From Polaribacter sp. SA4-10 (lineage in GTDB: Bacteria; Bacteroidota; Bacteroidia; Flavobacteriales; Flavobacteriaceae): a DNA stretch of 64,000 nt. The notes below the pieces were generated by a model that saw only the letters and a program-made list of their open reading frames with translations, ran no database searches and had not been told where the DNA came from. Shown one piece after another: positions 45,709 through 55,703 of the stretch; positions within the stretch are counted from its first letter, which is position 1, and each line of letters opens with the position of its first letter. Position numbers and translations under genes: made by a program. The stretch is from contig NZ_CP019331.1 of NCBI RefSeq assembly GCF_002163835.1, positions 1,302,001 through 1,366,000 on the forward strand, given 5' to 3'.

Positions 45709-48579
45709 ATGGTTTTTAAAAAGAATTTAATTCTTTTTTTTCTGGTTTGCTCCTCTGTTTTAAATGGGCAAACCAGAATTTACAATACCCTTAACAATTA
45801 CTCTGAAGTAGAACAAAATGATTTAAATAATCAAAATTCTATAAATATAAAGTCTACTTTAAACATTGAAACTGATGAATTATTAATTCAACAAGAAATA
45901 ATTTTTTACAATACTTCTGATAGCATTTTTAAAAGTGTTTTTTTACATAACTGGGCTAATAGCTATAGAGATAGAAAAACTCCTTTATCAAAAAGATTTA
46001 TACAAGATTTTAAAAAAAACTTATATTTTGCTAATGAAAAAGATTTAGGTTTTACCAAGATTAAGAACCTTAGTGTAAATTATGAAAATACTCAATTTAA
46101 TGAACTAGAAAAAAAAGCAGACATCTTAGAAATACTACTTAACACACCTCTAAAACCTAATGATAGCATAAAAATATCACTAACTTATCTAGTTAAAATT
46201 CCCAATGCAAAATTTACTGATTATGGAAAAACTAAAGAAGATTATCATTTACGTTTCTGGTACATAACACCTGTAGTTTATAAAAACGGTTGGCAATTTA
46301 TGAGCAACCTTAATCTGGATGATTTATATGAAAAGGGTACAGATTTTAGCATAGAAATTAATGTTCCAAAAGAATATGTGGTAGAAAGTAACTTGTATCA
46401 ATACAAAACAAAAAAAGAGACTATTAATAAATATTTCTTAGTAGGCAAAAACAAAATTGATATTAAATTATGCATTAGCAAAAAACTTCATTTAAAAACT
46501 TTTAAAACAAAAACTATTGCTGTTCATACAGATGTTTTTAATGAAGAATTAAGTTATGATTTAACAACAAGCATTTTAAATAGAGAACTACTATTTATAG
46601 AAAAATACTTAGGTAAATATCCTCATAAAGAAATTTTCATAGACAAAATTACACAAAGTAAAAACCCTGTTTATGGATTAAATCAATTACCTAAATTTTT
46701 ACGCCCTTTTTCTGATGTTTTTAAATGGGATATTGCCATGTTTAAAGCAATAACAAAAACCTATTTAGAAAGCACTTTACTACTAAACAAAAGAAACGAT
46801 TATTGGCTTTTAGATGGGATTCAGAATTATTTAATGATAGAATATGTTGAGGAATATTATCCAGAAATTAAACTTCTGGGAAATGCATCTGATTCTTGGT
46901 TTCTAAAAAGGTTTAATATTTCTAAACTAGAATTTAATGATAAATATCCATTTATTTATCAATTTAGTGCGCGTAAATTTTTAGATCAATCTTTAATTAC
47001 TTCAGCAGATTCTCTTTCAAATTTTAACAGAAAAATAGTAAGTAAATATAAATCTGGCTTAGGTTTTAGGTATTTAAAAGGATATTTAGGAAGTAAAACA
47101 GTAAACGAAACGCTGCAAGAATTTTATCAAAAAAACAAATTACAACTTACTTCTAGTAAAGATTTTAGCACGTTACTTTCATCAAAAACTACAAAAAACT
47201 TAGAGTGGTTTTTTAATGATTATATAAAAACCAATAAAAAGATAGATTACACAATTGAAGACGTAAAAGAACAAGAAGATAGTATTCTAGTAAAAATTAA
47301 AAACAAAAGAAACATTACTACTCCTGTAGCTTTTTATGCAATAAAAAACGACGAAATTAAATTAAAAAAATGGGTTATAGATATTGATAGCTCTAAGACA
47401 ATAAAAATTGCAAAAGGAGATTTTGATAAATTGGTTTTAAATTACGAAAACCTTTACCCTGAATACAATACATTAGATAATTGGTACAATCCAAATAAAA
47501 AACTGTTTAACAAACCTGTTAAATTTACTTTTTTAAAAGATATTCAAGCACCTGATTATAACCAGCTTTTTTATCAACCAAATCTTCAATACAACTTTTA
47601 TGATGGAATTATTTTTGGCGTAAAACTTCACAATAAACCTGTAATTGCTAGAAATTTAGAATTTAAACTTGAACCTTCTTATGCTATAAAGAGCAAATCA
47701 ATTACAGGAAGTTTCTCTATTCGGTATAATAGTTTCTTTGAAGAGACAAATCTTTATAAAGTTTCTTATGGTATTGCGGGTAATACATTACATTATGCAC
47801 CAGAATTATCATACAGCTCACTTATTCCATATGTAAATTTTGTATTCAAAAGAAAATCTTTAAGAGAGGCAAGCACAGAAAATATTGCTGCAAAAATAGT
47901 TCATATAAACAAGGATGTTTCCCCACAAAATATAAAAACAGATCAAGATAATTACAGTATTTTTAGTTTAAGTTATAATTACAGTAAACCAGACATTATA
48001 AAAGAATTTAGATATAGTTTTAGCACTGAATTTGCTAAAAACTTCTCAAAAGTTGCATTAGATCTGCGCTTTAGAACACTTACCTCTTCTGACACTCAAT
48101 TAGATTTTAGAATATTTGCTGGTACTTTTCTTAGTAATAATACTAGCGGTAATTATTTTAGTTTTGGATTAGACAGAAGTAATGATTATTTGTTTCAACT
48201 AAATTACTTTGGAAGATCAGAAGATTCAGGAATTTTTAGTCAACAATTTATTATTACAGAAGGAGGATTTAAATCTGTTTTACCAACAAGGTATGCAAAC
48301 CAATTTATGCTCTCTTTTAACTCTAGTATCGGTTTATGGCGCTGGCTAGAGCTATATAACGATGTTGCATTTCTAAAAAACAAACATGCACCTTTGTATT
48401 TTGCTTATGAAAATGGTATTCGTTTTAACTTTGTTCATAATATTTTCGAAATCTATTTCCCTTTATACTCAAACAATGGCTGGGAATCTTCTCAAAGTGC
48501 TTATCCAGAAAAAATTAGATTTACAATTACTACTGATATAAAATCTGTATATAACTTTTTTAGACGCGGATTATTGTAA
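45709..48579 (+). CDS. M1 metallopeptidase-like protein lacking the zinc site, fused to an outer-membrane beta-barrel
   Basis: This is a 956-residue protein with a signal peptide (1-20, cleaved after VLNG). Residues about 30-560 follow the M1 aminopeptidase fold (NIETDELLIQQEIIFYNTSD, LRFWYITPVVYKNGW, ESTLLLNKRNDYWLLDGIQN). The place of HExxH reads AITKTYLES (347-355) and the downstream NEG-x-A element reads LDGIQ (368-372), so zinc ligands and catalytic Glu are missing. From about 624 to the end the sequence becomes alternating amphipathic strands (GVKLHNKPVIARNLEFKLEP, FSFGLDRSNDYLFQLNYFG, GIRFNFVHNIFEIYFPLYS), as in an outer-membrane barrel. It starts 1 bp after the LOG gene. Binding rather than cleavage is likely. 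The partner is unknown. Confidence 0.75.
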   Translation: MVFKKNLILFFLVCSSVLNGQTRIYNTLNNYSEVEQNDLNNQNSINIKSTLNIETDELLIQQEIIFYNTSDSIFKSVFLHNWANSYRDRKTPLSKRFIQDFKKNLYFANEKDLGFTKIKNLSVNYENTQFNELEKKADILEILLNTPLKPNDSIKISLTYLVKIPNAKFTDYGKTKEDYHLRFWYITPVVYKNGWQFMSNLNLDDLYEKGTDFSIEINVPKEYVVESNLYQYKTKKETINKYFLVGKNKIDIKLCISKKLHLKTFKTKTIAVHTDVFNEELSYDLTTSILNRELLFIEKYLGKYPHKEIFIDKITQSKNPVYGLNQLPKFLRPFSDVFKWDIAMFKAITKTYLESTLLLNKRNDYWLLDGIQNYLMIEYVEEYYPEIKLLGNASDSWFLKRFNISKLEFNDKYPFIYQFSARKFLDQSLITSADSLSNFNRKIVSKYKSGLGFRYLKGYLGSKTVNETLQEFYQKNKLQLTSSKDFSTLLSSKTTKNLEWFFNDYIKTNKKIDYTIEDVKEQEDSILVKIKNKRNITTPVAFYAIKNDEIKLKKWVIDIDSSKTIKIAKGDFDKLVLNYENLYPEYNTLDNWYNPNKKLFNKPVKFTFLKDIQAPDYNQLFYQPNLQYNFYDGIIFGVKLHNKPVIARNLEFKLEPSYAIKSKSITGSFSIRYNSFFEETNLYKVSYGIAGNTLHYAPELSYSSLIPYVNFVFKRKSLREASTENIAAKIVHINKDVSPQNIKTDQDNYSIFSLSYNYSKPDIIKEFRYSFSTEFAKNFSKVALDLRFRTLTSSDTQLDFRIFAGTFLSNNTSGNYFSFGLDRSNDYLFQLNYFGRSEDSGIFSQQFIITEGGFKSVLPTRYANQFMLSFNSSIGLWRWLELYNDVAFLKNKHAPLYFAYENGIRFNFVHNIFEIYFPLYSNNGWESSQSAYPEKIRFTITTDIKSVYNFFRRGLL

Positions 48580-48727
48580 TAATAATTGTAATTCTACTAA
48601 AAAAAGATATTGTTATTATAAAATATTAATTTTTTTTACATTATTCGTATTTATTTAATAATTAAACATATAAAAATTATCAAATTAATAATGAATTAAT
48701 ATATTTTTAAATATCAACTAAAAAAAC

Positions 48728-48735
48728 TAACTTTG
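48728..48735 (+). promoter_or_regulatory. -7 promoter element TAACTTTG of the E1 gene
   Basis: Exact TAnnTTTG match 22 bp before the ATG at 48758, followed by a short AT-rich leader. The -33 element is not evident. Confidence 0.65.
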
Positions 48736-48757
48736 CAAAAGTCTAAAATTCCAAAAA

Positions 48758-51211
48758 ATGTTGCAAAAAACTCTTACCACAAACCAACTAGAACTTTCTT
48801 TTAACGACTTTAAAACTGAAGTTCTAAACGACTATAAAATTGCTAAAATTAGTAGAGAATGTAGTTTACTTGGTAGGCGTGAAGTACTAACAGGTAAAGC
48901 CAAATTTGGTATTTTTGGTGATGGAAAAGAAGTACCACAATTAGCAATGGCAAAAGCCTTTAAAAAAGGTGATTTTAGATCTGGTTACTACAGAGACCAA
49001 ACTTTTATGATGGCAATTGGCGAGTTAACTCCTCAACAATTTTTTGCTGGCCTATACGCACATACAGATATTAAAATTGAACCAATGTCTGCAGGTAGAC
49101 AAATGGGTGGGCATTTTGCAACGCATAGTTTAAATGAAGATGGTAGCTGGAAAAACTTAACAAAACAATATAATTCTAGTGCAGACATCTCACCTACTGC
49201 TGGTCAAATGCCTCGTTTACTAGGATTAGCACAAGCATCAAAAATTTACAGAAATGAAAAAAGCGTACAAAATAAAACTAATTTTTCTATCAATGGAAAT
49301 GAAGTAGCTTGGGGTACAATTGGTAACGCAAGTACTAGTGAAGGTTTATTTTTTGAAACAATAAATGCTGCAGGAGTTTTACAAGTACCAATGATAATGA
49401 ATGTCTGGGATGATGAATACGGAATTTCAGTTCATGCAAAATACCAAACAACTAAGGAAAGTATTTCAGAAATTTTAAAAGGATTTCAGAGAGATAATAA
49501 AAATAAGGGTTATGAAATCATTGTTGTAAATGGTTGGGATTATGTTCAACTTGTAGATGTTTACAGCAAAGCATCTAAAATAGCTAGAGAAGAACATGTT
49601 CCTGTACTTATTCACGTAAAAGAACTTACACAGCCACAAGGACATTCTACTTCTGGTTCTCAAGAAAGATACAAAAACAAAGAAAGGTTACTCTGGGAAA
49701 AAGAAAATGACTGTATTACTAAAATGCGTAAATGGATTTTAGAATTTGAATTAGAAACCGAATCTGGAGACACTTTACGCTTTGTAGATTCTGAAGAAGA
49801 AATAATTCTTTTAGAAAAAGAAGCAAAAAAAGAGGTGAGTTCTGCCAAAAGAAATGCTTGGAATGCTTATAATAATGAACTAAAATCAGAAGTTATTATT
49901 GCAGAACAATTATTAGAACGAATTGCTGCAAAAAGTAAAAATGGCGTATTTATAACAAAATACATAACAGATTTAACCGAGATAGTAGAACCTACTAGAA
50001 AAAATATCCTGGTTGCCACAAGAAAAACGTTACGTTATTTAAAAGATGAGCAATTTCCAGAAAAAATTGAGCTTCAAAACTTTATTAAAGCGAACTTTAA
50101 AGTTGCTGAAAGTAAATATTCTTCTCATTTATTAAGTGAGAGTAGTTTTAGCGCATTAAATATTTATCAGAAAAAACCTATTTACTCTCAAAGTAAAAAC
50201 CTTGTTGATGGTAGGATCATAATGAGAGATAACTTTGACGCATTACTTAAAAAACATTCAGATTTATTGATTTTTGGTGAAGATGCTGGTTTTATTGGCG
50301 ATGTAAATCAAGGTTTAGAAGGCTTACAAGAAAAGTACGGAGATATTAGAATTTCTGATACTGGTATTAGAGAAGCAACAATTATAGGACAAGGAATAGG
50401 TTTGGCTATGCGTGGATTGCGCCCTATTGCAGAAATTCAATATTTAGATTACTTATTGTATGCTTTACAAATTCTGAGTGATGATTTAGCAACACTTCGT
50501 TACAGAACTTTTGGAAAACAAAAAGCACCCTTAATTATTAGAACACGTGGTCATCGTTTAGAAGGAATTTGGCACGCTGGTTCACCAATGGGAGGAATTA
50601 TAAATAACATTAGAGGAATACACGTTTTAGTACCTAGAAACATGACAAAAGCGGCTGGTTTTTATAACACTTTATTAGAAGGTGATGACCCAGCTTTAGT
50701 TGTAGAATGCCTTAATGGATATAGATTAAAAGAAGAATTACCTATGAATCTAGGTGATTTTAAAACTCCAATCGGTTTTGTAGAAACAATAAGAGAAGGT
50801 AAAGATATTACAATAGTCTCTTACGGGTCTACTTTACGATTAGTAGAAAAAGCGGCTAAAGAGTTAATTCAAGTAGGTATCGATGTAGAGATTATTGATG
50901 CACAAAGTTTACTACCTTTTGATATAAATCATGATTGTGTAAAAAGCCTTGCTAAAACAAACAAACTATTAGTAATTGATGAAGATCTTCCTGGAGGAGC
51001 ATCTGCATATCTTTTACAAGAAATTATAGAAAAACAAGATGGGTATCAATATTTAGATAGTAAACCCTCTACTTTAACATCTAAGGCACATAGACCGGCT
51101 TATGGAACTGATGGAGATTATTTCTCTAAACCCTCTGCAGAAGATATTTTTGAAAAAGTATATGAGATTATGCATGAATCTAACCCTACAAAATTTAAAA
51201 GTTTATATTAA
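48758..51211 (+). CDS. 2-oxoacid dehydrogenase E1, fused alpha and beta subunits
   Basis: This 817-residue thiamine-diphosphate enzyme performs the decarboxylation step of a 2-oxoacid dehydrogenase complex, probably branched-chain (2-oxoisovalerate) type. Residues 1 to about 460 are E1-alpha, with GHFATHSLNEDG and the TPP/Mg2+ region reading GTIGNASTSEGLFFETINAA (about 188-207), where the usual GDG start is altered. From about 480 onwards is E1-beta, with LLIFGEDAGFIGDVNQGLEG, GMAMRGLRPIAEIQ-like GLAMRGLRPIAEIQYLDYLL, RTRGHRLEGIWHAGSPMGG and DEDLPGGASAYLL. The alpha-beta fusion is standard in Bacteroidota. E2 and E3 are not in this window. The gene is monocistronic, converging with DUF2851. 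Confidence 0.93.
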   Translation: MLQKTLTTNQLELSFNDFKTEVLNDYKIAKISRECSLLGRREVLTGKAKFGIFGDGKEVPQLAMAKAFKKGDFRSGYYRDQTFMMAIGELTPQQFFAGLYAHTDIKIEPMSAGRQMGGHFATHSLNEDGSWKNLTKQYNSSADISPTAGQMPRLLGLAQASKIYRNEKSVQNKTNFSINGNEVAWGTIGNASTSEGLFFETINAAGVLQVPMIMNVWDDEYGISVHAKYQTTKESISEILKGFQRDNKNKGYEIIVVNGWDYVQLVDVYSKASKIAREEHVPVLIHVKELTQPQGHSTSGSQERYKNKERLLWEKENDCITKMRKWILEFELETESGDTLRFVDSEEEIILLEKEAKKEVSSAKRNAWNAYNNELKSEVIIAEQLLERIAAKSKNGVFITKYITDLTEIVEPTRKNILVATRKTLRYLKDEQFPEKIELQNFIKANFKVAESKYSSHLLSESSFSALNIYQKKPIYSQSKNLVDGRIIMRDNFDALLKKHSDLLIFGEDAGFIGDVNQGLEGLQEKYGDIRISDTGIREATIIGQGIGLAMRGLRPIAEIQYLDYLLYALQILSDDLATLRYRTFGKQKAPLIIRTRGHRLEGIWHAGSPMGGIINNIRGIHVLVPRNMTKAAGFYNTLLEGDDPALVVECLNGYRLKEELPMNLGDFKTPIGFVETIREGKDITIVSYGSTLRLVEKAAKELIQVGIDVEIIDAQSLLPFDINHDCVKSLAKTNKLLVIDEDLPGGASAYLLQEIIEKQDGYQYLDSKPSTLTSKAHRPAYGTDGDYFSKPSAEDIFEKVYEIMHESNPTKFKSLY

Positions 51212-51215
51212 ACAA

Positions 51216-52490
51216 TTAATTTCTATTCAGAATTTTTACTCCAATTGCGCATTTTAAACAACGTTTAGATGCGCAATAGTTGTTTCTAAGCTCCAATAAA
51301 GACTGAGTTTCAAACGCAGATGTAGAGTTAATTTTCAAATCTGAAAACTTAGAAATTATACTATTTTTCTCCGGTTTTATTTGTTTAATTAATTTAATAA
51401 TACGTTCCTCGTCAACTTCACCCCTGCTCTTTTGATACAAGAATTTTAACGGAATAATTGTGTTTATTATCAGTAAATCTATAAATGATTTTGTAAGATT
51501 TTTAGCACTCTTTTTTGATATGGACTCAAATGTATAATGAGTTTTCCAAAACTCATTTACACCCACAGAAAATAGCGTGTAAAAACCTTCTAAATTCTCA
51601 ATTTTAATCACCTTTGAAAATAAATTTTCTTGCTGATGAAACAATGAAACTAATTGAGCAATTCTTATGGTAGGAAAATTACTTGGTCTCATTCTAAAAA
51701 ACATAAATTGCCTATTAGCAATAGGATGCAAATTGTATTTATGCTGTAAATATTCATATTCTTTTTTCAATTGAGAATGATATTCATCTTGTATATTACC
51801 TTCTAAAAACCCTGCTTGCCCAAATAGCAACGCAGAAAAAACCAACTCATTAAAACGTTCTTTTCTAATGATTGAAAAATCGATAGATTTAGCCAATCTT
51901 AGAAAAGCTTCAGCATTGACTTTTAATCCAAAATTCTTAGCAATTAATTGAAATAAAACAGCTTCAAAATCATTATTTGATGCTACTAATAATTGGTTAA
52001 TAGAATTAGATTTATTGGCTAATCTTTCAAAATACAAACGTTCCAACCAGTTATTAAAAGTAAAAGATTCAACTGTATTAATTTGAGTTTCACATGGAAT
52101 CCAATCAGGTTGTTTTAGTACTAATTTTTGATAATTTTTAAGCAAATTATCATCAACTAAATCTTTTAAAACCAATGTAGGAATTGGCTTATTATTCTTC
52201 ATAAAAACAGCGGTATCATGCTCCCAAACTACATGTAAAATAACAGCATCATAATTGGCATCTTTTTCATGTTGATGTAAATACCAATCTGAAGATTTTA
52301 CATGAATTTCTACATTACCAGCCCAAAGTTGACTTTCAATTTTTAGTTGAGAATTTAAAAAATCAGGTCCGGAATTTGTATTATAAATTCCCGATTTTAC
52401 AACAATAATTTTTTCTTTGGAGTGTATTTCTAAACTTTTCTGTGAAAATAACTTGTATTTCCATACATAATGAAGGAATTCTTCTTTCAT
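51216..52490 (-). CDS. DUF2851 protein
   Basis: This 424-residue soluble protein belongs to DUF2851, a family almost confined to Bacteroidota. The N-terminal part has the pattern GIYNTNSGPDFLNSQLKIES, WAGNVEIHVKSSDWYLHQHE and YDAVILHVVWEHD. The acidic/His set (Asp-Phe, Glu-x-His, His) looks like a metal-dependent nuclease-type core, but that is my reading of residue spacing and is not an established activity. The C-terminus has a Cys cluster, CASKRCLKCAIG, that may bind a metal. It converges with the E1 gene, stop codons 4 bp apart, and reads away from the nitroreductase gene. Confidence 0.85.
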   Translation of the reverse strand: MKEEFLHYVWKYKLFSQKSLEIHSKEKIIVVKSGIYNTNSGPDFLNSQLKIESQLWAGNVEIHVKSSDWYLHQHEKDANYDAVILHVVWEHDTAVFMKNNKPIPTLVLKDLVDDNLLKNYQKLVLKQPDWIPCETQINTVESFTFNNWLERLYFERLANKSNSINQLLVASNNDFEAVLFQLIAKNFGLKVNAEAFLRLAKSIDFSIIRKERFNELVFSALLFGQAGFLEGNIQDEYHSQLKKEYEYLQHKYNLHPIANRQFMFFRMRPSNFPTIRIAQLVSLFHQQENLFSKVIKIENLEGFYTLFSVGVNEFWKTHYTFESISKKSAKNLTKSFIDLLIINTIIPLKFLYQKSRGEVDEERIIKLIKQIKPEKNSIISKFSDLKINSTSAFETQSLLELRNNYCASKRCLKCAIGVKILNRN

Positions 52491-52595
52491 AACATACCTT
52501 TTTGATTGTCAATTTACAAAAAATCTAAAGAGAGAATCTTTATACAACCATCAATTTTTGTAATTAAACATCTAATAATTACTATTTTATTGATG

Positions 52596-52603
52596 TATTT
52601 TTG
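52596..52603 (+). promoter_or_regulatory. -7 promoter element TATTTTTG of the nitroreductase gene
   Basis: TAnnTTTG match 18 bp upstream of the ATG at 52622, leaving a short leader. Confidence 0.6.
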
Positions 52604-52621
52604 CCTTATAAAACTTAAAGA

Positions 52622-53254
52622 ATGGATATTATTGATAGTTTACAATGGCGTTATGCAACAAAAAAATTCGACGTTAATAAACAACTTTCAGCAACACAAA
52701 TAAAAACACTAAAAGAAGCTTTTAATTTAACCGCAACTTCATATGGTTTACAACCAATAAAATTGGTTGTAATTCAGAATAAAGAAATTCAAAAAGAATT
52801 GGTTAAACATTCTTGGAATCAACAACAAATTGCACAAGCATCGCATGTTTTAGTAATTTGTATCCCTGATAAATACACTTCAGAAGAAGTTGAAAACTAT
52901 TTTAGTTTAGTTAAAAAGTTAAGAAATACAGCAGATGCTATTTTAAAACCTTTTAAAAATTTTTTAACAGAAGAAATAAAAAATAAATCTCAAGAAGAGT
53001 TATTTGTTTCGAATAAAAATCAAGCCTATTTAGCATTAGGAAACCTACTTACAGTCTGTGCTTTAGAAAAGATAGATTCTTGTCCTATGGAGGGTTTTAT
53101 TCCACAAAAATATGATGAAATTTTAAACTTAAAAAATCATAATTTAAAATCAATTTTAGTTTTACCTGTTGGGTATAGAGCTGAAGATGATTATATGAAA
53201 GATTTAACTAAAATTAGAAAGAATATTGAAGAAGTAATCATTGAAATTTCTTAA
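52622..53254 (+). CDS. Nitroreductase-family NAD(P)H oxidoreductase
   Basis: This 210-residue FMN-binding enzyme of the NfsB-like group starts MDIIDSLQWRYATKKFDVNK, whose Arg-x-Ala-x-Lys-Lys-Phe positions FMN phosphate. It continues LTATSYGLQPIKLVVI (the S-x-x-x-x-Q-P FMN signature) and ends with a typical dimer-swapped helix after LKSILVLPVGYRAEDDY. NfsB relatives reduce quinones, nitroaromatics and other electron acceptors with two electrons. The physiological substrate is unknown. It has its own promoter element and lies 30 bp before pepD. Confidence 0.93.
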   Translation: MDIIDSLQWRYATKKFDVNKQLSATQIKTLKEAFNLTATSYGLQPIKLVVIQNKEIQKELVKHSWNQQQIAQASHVLVICIPDKYTSEEVENYFSLVKKLRNTADAILKPFKNFLTEEIKNKSQEELFVSNKNQAYLALGNLLTVCALEKIDSCPMEGFIPQKYDEILNLKNHNLKSILVLPVGYRAEDDYMKDLTKIRKNIEEVIIEIS

Positions 53255-53284
53255 TTTCGGCATACCTAAACTACAATAAATATA

Positions 53285-54745
53285 ATGAATAAAGAGATAA
53301 GAAACTTAGAACCAAAAGCTGTTTGGAATCATTTCTCAGATTTGAATGCAGTTCCTCGTCCATCAAAAAAAGAAGAACGTGTAATAGATTTTATGGTTGA
53401 TTTTGGTAAAAAATTAAACCTAGAAACTTTTGTAGATAAAGTAGGAAATGTTATCATTAAAAAACCTGCTACTTCGGGTCTAGAAAATAGAAAAACAGTA
53501 GTAATGCAAAGCCATTTAGATATGGTTCATCAAAAAAATACAGCTACCGTTTTTGATTTTGATTCAGAAGGAATTAAAATGTTAATTGAGGGTGACTGGG
53601 TTACTGCAGATGGAACAACTTTAGGTGCGGATAATGGTTTAGGTGTTGCTACTATTATGGCTGTTTTATCATCAAGTGAAATTGAACACCCAAATTTAGA
53701 AGCACTTTTTACAATTGACGAAGAAACAGGGATGACTGGTGCAATGGGTTTAGAAGGTGGTATTTTAAAAGGTGATATTCTTTTAAATCTAGACACAGAA
53801 GAAGATGATGAAATTGGAATAGGTTGTGCAGGTGGAGTTGATGTTACTGCAAAAAGAACTTATTCTGAAGAAAATACACCCGAAAATACAATTGCATTTT
53901 CAATTTCTGTAAAAGGTCTAAATGGAGGACATTCTGGAATGGATATTCACAAAGGATTAGGAAATGCAAACAAGATTATGAATCGTTTGTTATTAGATGG
54001 TTTTGAAAACTTTGGATTAAGAATTTCTGAGATTAATGGTGGTAGTTTACGCAACGCAATTCCTCGTGAAAGCGCTGCTTCTGTTGTTATTGATAGCATT
54101 TCTAAGGATCCTTTTTTGTTTGAAACAACTACAGTTATCAACAATATAAAAGAAGAGTTTTCTACATTAGAACCTCATCTTTCAATTGACATAGAAGAAA
54201 TTTCTTCACCAGATAAAGTAATGGACCTAGGTGTTCAAGAAGGTTTAATAAAATCTATTTACGCAGCTTTAAATGGTGTTTATAGAATGAGCCCAGATAT
54301 TAAAGATTTGGTAGAAACATCTAATAATATTGCGCGTGTAATTGTAAAAGACGGAGCTATAAAAATTGGTTGTTTAACGCGCTCGTCTTCTGAAACAAAT
54401 AAATATGATCTAGCAAATTCTTTACGTGCTGCTTTTGAATTATCTGGTTTTGAAGTAGAACTTTCAGGTAATTATCCAGGTTGGCAACCTAATGTAAATT
54501 CAGAAATTTTAGATTCAGTTTCTAAATTATATGAAAAACTACACGGAGAAAAAGCACATGTTGCAGCTTGTCATGCAGGTTTAGAATGTGGAATTCTTGG
54601 TCAGAATTATCCAGAGATGGACATGGTCTCTATCGGACCAACAATTCTTGGAGCCCATTCTCCAGATGAACGTACAAGTATTTCATCAACACAAAAATTC
54701 TGGAAATTCTTATTAGAGATTTTAAAGGATATTCCTAAAAAATAA
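53285..54745 (+). CDS. pepD: Aminoacyl-histidine dipeptidase (M20 family)
   Basis: This 486-residue cytosolic dizinc peptidase hydrolyses dipeptides such as Xaa-His (beta-Ala-His in relatives). Metal ligands are visible in order: His in VMQSHLDMVHQ (about 77-80), bridging Asp in TTLGADNGLGV (about 116), catalytic Glu pair in DEETGMTGAMG (about 145-149), Asp in LLNLDTEEDDE, and the last His in IGPTILGAHSPDER (about 459). The inserted dimerisation (lid) domain with GGHSGMDIHKGLGNANKIMN is present. Length matches E. coli PepD. A 12-bp hairpin terminator follows at 54763-54789. Confidence 0.95.
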   Translation: MNKEIRNLEPKAVWNHFSDLNAVPRPSKKEERVIDFMVDFGKKLNLETFVDKVGNVIIKKPATSGLENRKTVVMQSHLDMVHQKNTATVFDFDSEGIKMLIEGDWVTADGTTLGADNGLGVATIMAVLSSSEIEHPNLEALFTIDEETGMTGAMGLEGGILKGDILLNLDTEEDDEIGIGCAGGVDVTAKRTYSEENTPENTIAFSISVKGLNGGHSGMDIHKGLGNANKIMNRLLLDGFENFGLRISEINGGSLRNAIPRESAASVVIDSISKDPFLFETTTVINNIKEEFSTLEPHLSIDIEEISSPDKVMDLGVQEGLIKSIYAALNGVYRMSPDIKDLVETSNNIARVIVKDGAIKIGCLTRSSSETNKYDLANSLRAAFELSGFEVELSGNYPGWQPNVNSEILDSVSKLYEKLHGEKAHVAACHAGLECGILGQNYPEMDMVSIGPTILGAHSPDERTSISSTQKFWKFLLEILKDIPKK

Positions 54746-54762
54746 ATTAAAACAATCTAAGA

Positions 54763-54789
54763 AAAACCGAAGTATTTTACTTCGGTTTT
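54763..54789 (+). terminator. Terminator of pepD
   Basis: Perfect 12-bp stem AAAACCGAAGTA/TACTTCGGTTTT with a TTT loop, followed by a T-rich run. Confidence 0.92.
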
Positions 54790-54873
54790 ATTTTTTATAA
54801 TTTGTTAAAAAAGGGAATAATAAAAAAATAAATTCCTTAAATACAGTTATTTATAAGATTAAAGTTTTGTTAA

Positions 54874-54881
54874 TATCTTTG
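54874..54881 (+). promoter_or_regulatory. parA: -7 promoter element TATCTTTG upstream of parA
   Basis: TAnnTTTG match 56 bp before the parA ATG. The leader would be about 50 nt. No -33 match is obvious at the expected distance. Confidence 0.5.
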
Positions 54882-54937
54882 ATTTTTAGAAACCTTAAAT
54901 AATTGTACTTTTACTTTTCATAAATCATTCAGTTTTA

Positions 54938-55702
54938 ATGGGAAAAATTATTGCGATAGCGAATCAAAAAGGGGGTGTTGGTAAAACAACAACTGCTGTA
55001 AATTTGGCTGCATGTTTAGGAGTTTTAGAAAAAAAAGTTTTATTAGTTGATGCAGATCCACAGGCAAATGCATCCTCAGGTTTAGGAATTGATGTTGATG
55101 GTGTGGAGATTGGAACATATCAAGTTTTAGAACACACAATTTCTGCAAAAGAGACTATTCTAAAAACGTCTTCTCCTAATGTAGATATCATTCCTGCTCA
55201 TATAGATTTAGTTGCAATTGAAATTGAATTAGTAGACAAGCAAGAAAGAGAATACATGCTTAAAAAAGCACTTGTTGATCTAAAAAATGAGTACGATTAT
55301 ATTTTAATAGATTGCGCACCTTCATTAGGTTTAATAACATTAAATTCTCTAGTTGCAGCAGATTCTGTAATCATTCCAATTCAATGTGAATATTTTGCTT
55401 TAGAAGGTTTAGGAAAATTATTAAACACGATTAAAAGTGTTCAAAATATACATAACTCAGAATTAGATATTGAAGGGTTATTATTAACAATGTTTGATTC
55501 TCGTTTACGTTTGTCTAATCAAGTTGTAGATGAAGTTAGAAAGCACTTTAGCAGTATGGTTTTTGAGACAATTATTAGAAGAAATACACGTTTGGGTGAA
55601 GCGCCAAGTTACGGAGAAAGCATAATTGCTTATGATGCAACTAGTAAAGGCGCTATAAATTACTTAAATTTAGCCCAAGAATTAATAAAAAAGAATTCGT
55701 AA
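54938..55702 (+). CDS. parA: Chromosome partitioning ATPase ParA (Soj)
   Basis: This 254-residue Walker-type ATPase of chromosome segregation has a deviant Walker A motif KGGVGKTTTAVNLA (about 10-23, with signature Lys), Walker A' region VLLVDADPQANASSGLG and Walker B YILIDCAPSLGLIT. It binds DNA nonspecifically as an ATP dimer and is moved by ParB, which is encoded 1 bp downstream. Length and motifs are those of chromosomal rather than plasmid ParA. It starts an operon parA-parB-DUF5683-dapB and probably lepB-wbqC, an order I recall as common in Flavobacteriia. Confidence 0.97.
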   Translation: MGKIIAIANQKGGVGKTTTAVNLAACLGVLEKKVLLVDADPQANASSGLGIDVDGVEIGTYQVLEHTISAKETILKTSSPNVDIIPAHIDLVAIEIELVDKQEREYMLKKALVDLKNEYDYILIDCAPSLGLITLNSLVAADSVIIPIQCEYFALEGLGKLLNTIKSVQNIHNSELDIEGLLLTMFDSRLRLSNQVVDEVRKHFSSMVFETIIRRNTRLGEAPSYGESIIAYDATSKGAINYLNLAQELIKKNS

Positions 55703-55703
55703 A

